Part shown: piece by piece, positions 45,501 through 55,028 of the stretch
How positions within the stretch are numbered: position 1 is the stretch's first letter
Layout of the letters: each line of letters opens with the position of its first letter
NCBI GenBank assembly: GCA_963556145.1
Contig: OY744464.1
Location: 7,291,508-7,355,507, forward strand
Direction of reading: 5' to 3'
Source of the DNA: Hygrocybe punicea
Taxonomy: Eukaryota; Basidiomycota; Agaricomycetes; Agaricales; Hygrophoraceae
DNA length: 64,000 nucleotides
Notes under the pieces: model-generated
Told to the model about the DNA's origin: nothing
The model's input: the letters and a program-made list of their open reading frames with translations, nothing else
Databases searched by the model: none
Program-made: the position numbers and the translations under genes

Positions 45501-46929
45501 AAAGAAAGGAGAGGCGTATGGTGATTTCGATGGTTGTATTCGTCCTGTCTTCAGGTTTTCATCAAGGAATTTGTCAAGGTCTTGTCATTCAATAGGAGAT
45601 AATGGATAAAGTTTACAATCATGATGATCCGGTGCATCAGGTTTCAGCGTGATAGCATGATCCCATGGTTTCCACGCAGGCAATTCATCAAAACCTGATG
45701 GTTCGAAAACATCGTGATATTCATGGTATACTTCAGGGACTAATTCTTCAAAGGTCTTTTCCTTTTGTTGTTCTTGTGCTTTGATCGCAAGTTCTGTTGA
45801 CTTTGTCATGAAGGAATGGAAATGTGCGGGGTCCATCATTTCTTGCATGACTTCGTCGAACCAAAGGGGACGTTCCCATATGACAGTATTGAATTCTGTT
45901 GATTGTAATGTAGAAGGTTCGCCGCATCCGGAAAGACATTGTGAAAACTTGATTTCGTTTTTGTGCCAATCAATTTCCAGATTATGTTTCTTTAGCCAGT
46001 CATAACGAAGGAAGATGTCCATTTTCGCCAATGTTGTTATGGTGAAATGGAGAAGTTCTTGGTGATCCCCTAGTTGTAAATGAAGTTCACAATATTCCGT
46101 GATTTGCCCGGTTTTTGGTTGCATTCCGTCACTCATGTATGAGTTGAATGGATTGAGATACGGTTTGGTTGGGATGTTATGTGCTTGGACATAACCAACG
46201 TCAATAGCGCATATCATACATCCACAGTCAATTAGGCTGGTCATTGGATATTGATGACCATCTTGTGGGACAGTGATAAAGCCGTGAACCAGAAGAGCCA
46301 TCCATAATTCCAAATCTTTTCGTGTTATGGCCCTGACTTGTTCGAGTGTTCGCGGTTCGTGCGGAGAATCCTGTGGCATCTCTTGTACCAGCCACTGGAT
46401 TGCTTCATTGATTGGTCGGCGATTAAGGGAAAGAACCAAACCAGGTGAAATCTTTTCTGTCCATTGTCCATAGATATCATAATCATTGAGTAAATCAAGG
46501 GCATAACCCATAGTTGTGTTTCGTATGGCAACAATTGTTTCTGCGGCATTGAATTCTGATTCAATCGTAGTCTTTCGTTCTCCATGATGACTATGATCAC
46601 ATCGGTGTGTACAAGTTTGTTCATCGTTCTGTGTTTCGTGTATCCTTTCTTCTTCGTCCACAACATGGGTATCTTGCCATGTGTTGCTTTCCTCTTTCGG
46701 CTCTGGGTCGTGATTTCAGTGTAAGTCATTTCGGAGGTCTTTGAGTTTCGTGAAAACAGCATTAAATTGTCTGTATACTGTTACATCTTGCTCAAGCTGA
46801 GCTCCTGTGCTGCACATCGCTTCTTTAAAAATCCTCTGGCTTCTTCCTCAACAACGCCAGCTCATCCATGAGTGCAGTAATCCTGGCATCTTTTCCATCA
46901 TCCTGTTGTTGTTTCGGAGTCTGTGGTGT
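42545..46929 (-). pseudogene. Ty3 pol polyprotein with chromodomain
   Basis: Order on minus: protease region (MTSLIDCGCMICAID; DCG in place of DSG/DTG), RT ([32 protein letters not shown]), RNase H (FILECDASDFAIGAILSQEQ), zinc-binding HHCC (HHDNPTTGHPGHDK...CTECQQ), integrase, and a chromodomain (HYEIETILDSHI, LYYLVHWLDYPHNEDSW) followed by a C-terminal extension of about 150 residues. Stops TGA at 45585, 44655, 44407, 44126 and 43994 replace Arg. In the integrase the second catalytic Asp is Asn (VISNRSSVFVS instead of the SDRGS type), from G-to-A at CpG, and TER reads TEC. Frameshifts occur between 44960 and 45580. Dead. Confidence 0.92.
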
Positions 46930-47203
46930 GGTCTGCATAGTGTTTTAAGGTCCAGTCCATAGGACCGGAAAAAAACCGGGACCCAACTGGACTGAACCGC
47001 AAAAAGACCGGACCACCAGTTGCAGTTGTGCTAATTTTAGAAATTTCCAGTTTTGGTTGCATTAGCTCATTTATTTTGAGGCAACCTTCCATAACCGGTT
47101 GCAACCAGTTGCAACTGGAACCTACCGGTCCACATTTGCTATGTAAATTTATCGAAGTAATAACAATGTCAAATAGTGTGTCTGCCAATTTTCTCACAAC
47201 CTC

Positions 47204-50200
47204 ATGGCATCTCGCAAAACAAAACACGCAAAACCCTCTAAAAGTGGTAAAAAGGGCTCAAATAGCAAGACCAAACGCAAGCATCAGGCAACTGACAGCT
47301 CTGATAGTGATACCACCTTACCGTCAAAGTCCTTACGGCCAGCACAAAAACGCACGAAGATATCAGAAGTTGAGGAAGTAGACAATAATCCAGATTCGTC
47401 GGGGGCTGAATCTGTCCTGATTGTCGACGCTGAATCTGTTGATGAATCGGCGCATGAGGTAAGAGTATTCCTAGAGCCCTTGACGATGAGTATCTTACAC
47501 AGAGATTTCAGGATGATCTTGATGACATCCATCGTCCTGGCATCCCAGATCAGAATTTGGTCAAGGCTGATTCTTCGCGTGATCTGCTCACCATCTTTTC
47601 CGACAGAGTCACCGTCAAGTTTACAAATAAAAATGTCGTACAAACATTGAAAGGGCGCTGGTGGAAAGTGTGCAAGTAAGTCTCTAAACTATTATCCCAG
47701 TGCTCGAGTTACTAAAATTGAGCAGAGCCGACAATGCCTTCATTTCTGGCCATGGCATGTGCAAAGCCTTCCACATCGGAGGCAACTCTTCATGTCGGCA
47801 ACACATCCGTCAGCATTACGAGGTTTACAAAACACGCTGCGATGCCGAACACATTACCATCCACCACTGGGCAATTCCACGGCTGGTGTGGAAAGAGATG
47901 CAAATGGCCAAAAACGAACGTAAAGCTGGACGAAGTGAACAAGGAACGCTCAGTGATGTATTTCCCAAAATCAATGGACCAAAAGATTTCACGCGCGAGG
48001 GTGTTCTACATGCAGTTTCCAAGTTTATTGTGTGTGATGATCAGGTAATCGTTTCATGTCCGGAATTTTTGGAACGTGCGTTTTCTAATTATTAACAGTC
48101 TTTAGCCGTCGTGAACAATTTCTCATTCATGAATTGTCTCGTCGCCATGAGACCACACTCCACACAAGCTGACCTTCCATCTACCCACGACGTCACGACC
48201 TACATTCATAATGAGTTCGTTCGATTGCTCCAGGACTTCAGAAAAAGCATTTCAGTGAGTGTGAATCTGGCTTGAACAAGAGGCTCCTCCCAGCTCGTAT
48301 TTCAGACAGCACCAGGCAAGGTTTCTGCCACCTTCGACAGTTGGACAGTTGACACCACAAAGGCATCCTTCCTCGGAATTACTGCGCATTGGATCGAGAT
48401 CAAGGATTCCAAGTGGTCCCTCCGTTCCAAGGTAATTGCGTTCCGCGGGATTTCTGGTGAACATAGTGGGGATAATCTTGGGAAATACGTTGTCGGGCTT
48501 TGCGACCGGATTGGTATCATTGACGCCAAGAGCTCAAAGGTAATCCGTAATCTATTTTACTATAGCTGATTCACCTACACAATCAGCTGTTTTGTGTGAC
48601 TGCTGACAATACTTCAAATAACGACACGACTTGCCTTACCATCAAGAATATTCATGCGCGCTGAAAACTTGAAATGTGGCCTGCAGATGAGCGCCGTCTT
48701 CCGTGAGCATTTTCATTTCTCTCAGAGTTGATCATTCTCAACCTTTACATTGTAGATGCCTTGCCCATGTCGTGAACCTGGGAACTATTGACTTCATGTC
48801 CCATATCACCAAGATTGCTGCGGTTGAAACTGCTACGGCAATTTGGGAGTACGACCCGTCATTACCAGGAAACCGGGTCCTTGGCCATTCTTTGGATGTC
48901 ATATCGGCCATCCAAACACTTGCCATCAAGGTGTGGAGTGTCTATTGTCGTCTTACTGTTTACTATTCCCCCCCTAGATCCAGTCGTCAGGACAGTGCAT
49001 CGAGTATTTCGAGAAGCTCCAGCTGCAGTGCAGCATCACGACCCCTCTCAAAATTTCTCTCCATGGTAACACCCGGTGGGGTACTGCATTCAACATGCTC
49101 AGTAGAGCACATCAGCTCAAACAGGTCAGTATTTCAATATCCTTGGCATAATTCACATGCTCACCGAGACATAGCCCATCAAACTTTTTATTGCATCCGC
49201 TGATGAGTTATATGGACCCATCACAACAATTCGCCGAGATGGGCGGATTGTCAAACGCATACCATGGTCAGCGTTCCAACTGAAAGAGGCCGACTGGACC
49301 CGGGTCCTTGATGTGAAGACAATTCTTGCCGTAAGTTGGTCTTACTTAAAACTTACGGTTGCCGTGATAATGTGGAACTGTAGGATGCAAACAAGATCCA
49401 ACAATATTTCTCGGCAGACAAGAAGCCTACACTTTGGCGTGCTCTTCCAGCACTGGAACGTTTACAAACTGTGTGGGAAGCCAAGCGCGACAATCCAAGA
49501 TATCAACTTTACAAAGACGCGATAATGAATGGTCTCGAGAAAATCAAGAAGTATTACACCCGATTTGATGAGAAACCAGCATACGTTCTTGCATTAGGTA
49601 TGTGCCCACTTCTGCTGGTGGATTCGAGATGATTACAAACAAGCTTTTAGTGTTGCACCCATACTACAAACTTAACTACATCAAGCTCGCTTGGGGAGGA
49701 GCAGAAGAACAAATGGCAGATATTGCAGCTGGTAACCACAATGCAAAGAATTGGCAAGCAGAGGCAGAAAAAATCGTTGAGAATATGGTATTTATGTCGG
49801 TCATCTTTCCTACTATCTGTTGACTATAGTTACAGATGGAGGCCTATCACAACATTGGCTACTCTCCTTTCGCGATGCCAGCTCCAGGATCACCTGTGAA
49901 AACACCATCATTCCCTGCTGATGACGAAAACGAAGTTGACGATTTTGATTTACACCGCTGGCTGCTTCTTTCTCAGTCAATATCTAATGAGGGATGGCGA
50001 GCAGAGCTTCACTGATACTTGACAGATATCCCGCAGGATGTCTCAAAAGAGACTGATATCGTAGAATGGTGGAGTGTAAGTGGCTCTCATTGACTCAGGC
50101 TTCATTCGGGCCTTACCAATTTCTGGCCCAGCATCACACCAAGGTGTATCCTACGCTCGCAAGAATTGCCCTTGACATTCTTCCTGTTCAGGCCTCCTCA

Positions 50201-50455
50201 GTCCCTTGCGAACGGTTATTTTCAGCTGGCAAGCTGGTTGCTTCTGATCGCCGATCGCGACTCAGTGCTGGACGATTTGAGGAACTTCAAATGCTAAAAT
50301 TCAACTGGCGCCAGTCTCTCGTTGACCTCGCCGCGTGGAATTCTGATCAAGTGGAAGAATGTGATCTTGAGCAATATATTGAAATACTTGAAGATGATGC
50401 TGCTGAAGTGGAATGGGACGTAGAAGAAGATGAAATTCAAGCAGCTCAGTATTAG
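47204..50455 (+). pseudogene. hAT transposase, copy 3
   Basis: Start MASRKTKHAKPSKSGKKG. About a dozen exons with introns of 50-60 bp. Order: basic leader; zinc-finger-like region (GRWWKVCK, then CRQHIRQHYEVYKTRC); TFDSWTVDTTKASFLGITAH with the first catalytic Asp; VTADNTSNNDTTC; CLAHVVNLGTIDFMSHITKI; LHGNTRWGTAFNML; and the C-terminal dimerisation domain YPTLARIALDILPVQASSVP-CERLFSAGKL with an acidic tail. Two TGA codons break it: 48662 (HAR-stop-KLEMW) and 50013 (ELH-stop-YL; the sister copy has AGA). Otherwise it is almost complete, so this copy is younger than copy 1. Confidence 0.92.
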
Positions 50456-50837
50456 TTACCATCTGTAACATGGGACTTGTTATTTGCTACGTTATTACAT
50501 TTGGTTTGATACAGAATAAGGATCTAGAATCGGGTGCTGAGCGCTGAGTGCCGAGTGAGTGTTTGTGAATGGGAGTTACCGTTACTAGCACGACTCGTTC
50601 CTCCTTCAACCTCTCCACACATACTCGACCTTGCTTCGACACACTCATTCCTTGCTTCATCCTGTCATGGTTCGGCTTGTCATCCCAATTGTTTTCTGGT
50701 ACGTCTCTCTTAATCCCTATTGTCTCATGATTCTATTGTTATTATTATGCACTGTTCATCCAAATCTGATCAGTCATTAGCGGCACGGAAAGGACGACGA
50801 TCTGGAGGAGGTCGTTTTCCTCCAGTAGCTGGAGAAC

Positions 50838-52690
50838 TTGAACACGATGCTCAAATCGGTTAGCTTGCATAGTGTCCCTGGTATCTTTCTCGTTGAACAT
50901 GCCAAGGTCATCATCCACCAGGATAGCTATGATGTGCAAACAAAGAAGGCTCGGGCAGCAATTTTCAAGGACTTGCGTAGCGTCATTGAGTTTGACAGAT
51001 CCAAGGTCGACTACTGCCACCTGGCTTTGCTCTGCGACCTAAAGAGGGATGATTGCCATGGCGTCTCCAAGAACATTATATTTGGTCAAATGGCTCCCAT
51101 GGGTACAGGATCTTTCGATGTTGCGGTCGATATCAATATGTTGAAGGACGCCATTGTGGATCATCGGCTACCTACACACAAAATGCTGTCAGTATCGGCT
51201 GATGGAGGCATGATGCCAGGTCAGGGGGTAATAACACCTTACGACACTGACTCTCCTATGTGGGAGGGTGGGATGTTCAAGGGGGAGTCCGCTGCTTTCT
51301 CACCGCTTGCAGGTAATGGTCGGGAGGACCCAGGGACCTTCCAGTGGTCGGTCTTCAGTCAGAGCCCAATAGGAGCCGGTGGAATTCCTGCGGGCTCGAT
51401 GTACAGTCCCAGCTCACCAAACGCCTACTCTCCAACCTCCCCCGTATATGTTCCTCAATCACCATTCAGTGGTGCGACTTCCCCAACTTCACCATATGCG
51501 ACTTCACCATTCTACGATCATGGATGCGGACCGACATCGCCAACTTATTCACCAACGTCTCCAGTCCTCAACCTTACCTCACCAGGTTACTCACCTATGA
51601 GTCCTCACTATTCACCTCCATCTCCGTCCTTCTCTCTGACGTCCCCATTTACGACTTTACCATGTGCAACTTCATCACCGACTGATTCCTTGATGTCGCC
51701 AGCTTACTCGGCCACGAGTCCTTGCCATTTTCCGAACTCTACATCTTTTTTTTCCTCATTTGGTCTAGCATCACCCAGATGTAGGTTTCTCGAATATACG
51801 GTGTTTTATCATTTGGCTAATGATCTGTTTCTGGTTTAGTATTCATGCAAATTTCACTTATCCAGAATCCCAACTCCGAAATATTCGCCAAGTTCCACAG
51901 GCTTCGTTGAGTTCCAATCACGGATGTTGCTCGGCTCCGTTTGCAATGTGTGGTACGTGGCTTGCTTCACTCGCTTAGTGCTGACATTTAAATAGATGTA
52001 GGATTGATGTGAATTCTTCCTATCATCCCCTCTGTCCAACTTGTCGCACCATCACGATGTTAACTGCAAATTTCACCGTCAAAGACTTCCCGGTTGATGA
52101 TGAGGCACTGGAAGTTGCTCAAGCACTTCGCACTGCCAGCTATCGGGTCCAAACTACACGGTGGTCCTACATGGTTTTGTTTTGGTGGAAAGTAAGTACT
52201 CAATGCACCCCAACAATCTGGCACTGAACCACTTTGGCAGAACATCGCACCCCGCTTTCCAAACATTGCCAGGGATGTGAACTCCTGTGTCACGGCTCTC
52301 AGGGATACTGGTGCAATGGATTTGGTTTCGCTGGCTGCCAACAATACTGCAAGCACCCTGTTTCTTGAAGGATACACCTTCCGTGCTCGTCTCGTCGAGT
52401 TTCTCGCTATCTGTGTTGTCGTATGTAATATTCTCATTTGCTTGGACACAACTGATGGCAGTGTAGCTTGAGGTGGGTATCCAAGGCCACATTATTTCAG
52501 ACAATACCAATGATAATTCAGTCATGCTGAACGAGCTCAACATGGAGAGGTATGTGTTACACAAGTCACAACCATGCTTATCTGAACTATGGAAACACAG
52601 AGCCACCTCTCCGATTCAGCCCCTTGAGTCCGAGTTTGAGTGGAATACAGATGATGACGAAGAGGATATGCCTGATTTAGTACCTGTGTA
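50838..52690 (+). CDS. Second hAT gene fused with an RPB1 C-terminal fragment
   Basis: The open frame 50838-51839 (333 aa) begins MNTMLKSVSLHSVPGI and has RPB1-like blocks: LRSVIEFDRSKVDYCHLALL, DDCHGVSKNIIFGQMAPMGT, TPYDTDSPMWEGGMFKGES, then a C-terminal domain with degenerate heptads (YSPSSP, YSPTSPVYVPQSP, PTSPTYSPTSP, GYSPMSPHYSPPSP). Two internal RPB1 segments are missing, without a frame break. Downstream exons (52040-52690) return to the hAT second gene: WSYMVLFWWK, FPNIARDVNSCVTALRD, TSPIQPLESEFEW. The shared TGGAGAACTTGAAC at the 5' side marks the left junction. No stop interrupts the RPB1 part. Whether one fused protein is made is unknown. Confidence 0.8.
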
Positions 52691-52959
52691 GATTACAATG
52701 TCACATCAGCTGTCACTTGCAAATGCGAAGACCGGTCCAGACCTGGTGTAAAACCGGTCTGGACTGGTTATTAACTGGTTGTAGTTAAGACCAGTTTGGA
52801 CTGGTTAATGGACTGAAAAAAACCGATGGCAACCAGTTGTCTTAGGTCCGGTCCGGTTTTTTGAGTTTTCAGAAAATAAGACAACCGGTCCAGTCCCGGT
52901 TAATGTCCAAAAAAGGCAAAAAACCGGACCTGACCGGACTTTAAAACACTAGGTCTGCA

Positions 52960-54430
52960 TGGACTGGACCTGTTGTTGTCCTCGTTGTTCAGGACAGTTA
53001 TGAGAAACATGTCCTGGTTGTCAACATTTGAAGCAAATCCTCTTTTTCATGTAATAAAGACATTGTTCATCGGTCAAACGTGTGAATGTTTGTTGTCTCG
53101 GTTGAGTTCTTCATGTATCAACATCCATAGGGACAGATTTGGATTGTGGTTGTACTGGTGTCGGTGTTGTTTGTGACGTAGTAGTTGTCGTGGTGTATCT
53201 TGGTTTCGGGGTATTTGTGGTCATGGAACGTATCTGTTCCTGACGGCATCGCCATTGCTGGTCAAGTCTCATGGTTTGTGTTCTCCATTCGGTAATGGTG
53301 GTTGGGATGGTCAACAGGGTATAGATTTGATCAATCAAGGGTTTGTTCATGTGCAATTTGACAAGTTGGACGAGGTATGGGAGATTGTCGGCTTCAGTTA
53401 AACCCAATAAGTGGTGGAGAGTATCAAACTCAATCCAAAACTGGTCTGCTGTCATCTTTCCTTGTTTCAACTCATTGAGTTTCGTCAATGCGTCTTTCTT
53501 CTGATCCGGTTTCTCGAAATGACGTCGGAATTCTTTGAGGAAGTCGTCGAAATCTCCAAATGCGACTGGGTTGTGTGCGAGCGCAATGTCGACAAACTCG
53601 TCTGCCCATCTTCCTGTGAGTCCTCCATACAGATAGGAAAGGACAAAAAGGATCTTCTTTTCTTCTATGTCAAGATGGGTACTGTTTGCTCGGATATAAA
53701 TAGTGTTGCCACAGTTAAGCTAGCCTAGCCGCGGCTAAATTAGCTGCAGCTAAAGCTAAGCTAATTCATGAAAAATGTCTTAGCCTTAGCCACTAGCCAA
53801 GTACTAGCTGCAGCTATGGCTAAGCTAAAGTCAGCTAAGCTAAAGACTATTAGTCAGGTATGATATCCTTTTTAGGTATTTCTAGGCTGTTCTGAGATGA
53901 TATTATTTTTATCTTCCCTTAGCTTCAGCTACAGCTAAGCTAACTTTCTGAAATACTTTAGCCTTAGCCATTAGCTGGAGATTAGCCATTAGCTTAGCTG
54001 GCATCAGCTAAGCTAAAATCAGCTAAGCTAATGGCTAGTAGCCAGCTATTAGCCTTAGCTGTGGCAACACTAGATATAAATTTGGGCACTTCGGAGGAAT
54101 GTTTTAAAACCTTCTTTGTTTCCGTCATATTTGGATGGTGGAGCAATATGAGATTTTGGAGTTGTCAGGGCTGCAGGTGCAACAGTGGAACCGGTTCTGG
54201 ACATTGTCGTGGTTGTAGTGTGGAAGAGAGTTTGATAGTGAGGAGTAGTTGTTGTAGGAGGAAATGATGTCGAGGCGAAAGGCGAGGGTCGGAAGGTTGT
54301 TCTTGTTGCGACGTACTGGTCAAATTCGTCATCGGAAGATTCTGGCGATTCAGGTGTCAGGTGGTAGTCTTCGTCGAGGTCTGATTCTGGTGTTCGATAT
54401 CGTCAGGGATCCAGATTGTCTTGGATGATT
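52960..54430 (-). pseudogene. Ty3 gag
   Basis: Minus-strand frame: YHLTPESPESSDDEFDQYVA, PPSKYDGNKEGFKTFLRSAQ, then (after the MITE) SYLYGGLTGRWADEFVD, TKLNELKQGKMTADQFWIEF, MNKPLIDQIYTLL, and a CCHC zinc knuckle CFKC-stop-QPGHVSHNC near 53021. The TGA inside the knuckle replaces Arg. The MITE at 53701-54072 splits FLRSAQIYI from the next residues. Gag is cut from pol by hAT copy 3. Confidence 0.88.
53701..54072. mobile_element. 372-bp hAT-type MITE made of AGCTAA palindromes
   Basis: Ends TAGTGTTGCCACAG and CTGTGGCAACACTA with the perfect 8-bp duplication GATATAAA (53693-53700 and 54073-54080). The interior is dense in TTAGCT/AGCTAA/GCTAAGCTA motifs in both orientations, forming many overlapping palindromes. 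It shares the TAGTGTTGCC terminus with 6157-7403 and 18427-19522 but has a different core. Confidence 0.93.
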
Positions 54431-54460
54431 GTTAGGGGAGGTGAGAGAAGTCTAGTTTTA

Positions 54461-55023
54461 TGTTATGGATCGTGGTCTTAATTGTGGGCTCCAGTAACAA
54501 TCAACCAAACAGAGAATGAAATATGAAGTAAAGCAGATACAAGGGTAAGAAAGGGGAGGAAATGTCTGGGGTGGTCTGGGTAGTGATCTGGGGAAGTGTA
54601 GCCAAGCTAGACTTCAGGTTACTGACTACAAGTGTTCGGGTTTATATACACTACAACGTCTTCAGGGTAGGCTTCTTCGTCATGCATGGCTGTGAGGAGG
54701 ATAAGCTCTGAGATGAATGGTGTCTTGGTTCACTTCGTGGTCTGTGTGTTTTGGGGTGCCATCGTGGTGGCCAACGGCTGCATTGCAGGTCTGGTGTCAG
54801 CAGACAACTGATCTGGTGGTTATGTTGTGCGGTATTATTAAGTGCGTGTATGAGCATGTGTGATGGTGGTGTGGCGATAGGGCAATGAGGGTAATCATAT
54901 GGATTGGGATATCGCCTTCGATTGTCGTCAACAATGTTCTGGACCCATGTTATGACATCATTGTTGGACATAGAGTCGGAAACAGGGTCAGAAGTGGGGG
55001 TTAAATCAGGGTGAAAAGTAACA
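54461..55023 (-). repeat. Ty3 LTR (5' on the minus strand)
   Basis: 563 bp partner of 41520-42083. Confidence 0.95.
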
Positions 55024-55028
55024 CAGAT

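Larger units (their letters stand above)
46938..52951 (+). mobile_element. hAT transposon copy 3, carrying an RPB1 fragment
   Basis: Ends TAGTGTTTTAAGGTCCAGTC and GGACTTTAAAACACTA with the perfect 8-bp duplication GGTCTGCA (46930-46937 and 52952-52959), inserted between gag and pol of the Ty3 element. 6,014 bp. It belongs to the same family as 1699-11759: same termini, transposase (47204-50455) and second gene (50838-52690) in the same order. The second gene contains about 1 kb of sequence related to the C-terminus of RNA polymerase II subunit RPB1 that copy 1 lacks. Subterminal zones are rich in ACCGGT/GGACCGG motifs. Confidence 0.95.
41520..55023 (-). mobile_element. Ty3 chromovirus retrotransposon with two nested hAT-type insertions
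   Basis: LTRs at 41520-42083 and 54461-55023, flanked by the perfect 5-bp duplication CAGAT (41515-41519 and 55024-55028) inside the copia pol gene. Minus-strand order: gag (54430-52960, split by the MITE 53701-54072 and then by hAT copy 3 at 46938-52951), then protease, RT, RNase H, integrase, chromodomain (46929-42545), and a 3' ORF. Without insertions it is about 7.1 kb. All ten differing base sites between its LTRs are CpG derived. Coding regions contain many TGA stops at Arg positions. Confidence 0.93.

Noticed and set aside
50838..51839. The host's own RPB1 gene
   Set aside because: Only C-terminal pieces are present, two internal segments are missing, and the fragment lies between hAT ends with a perfect target duplication, inside a hAT gene.
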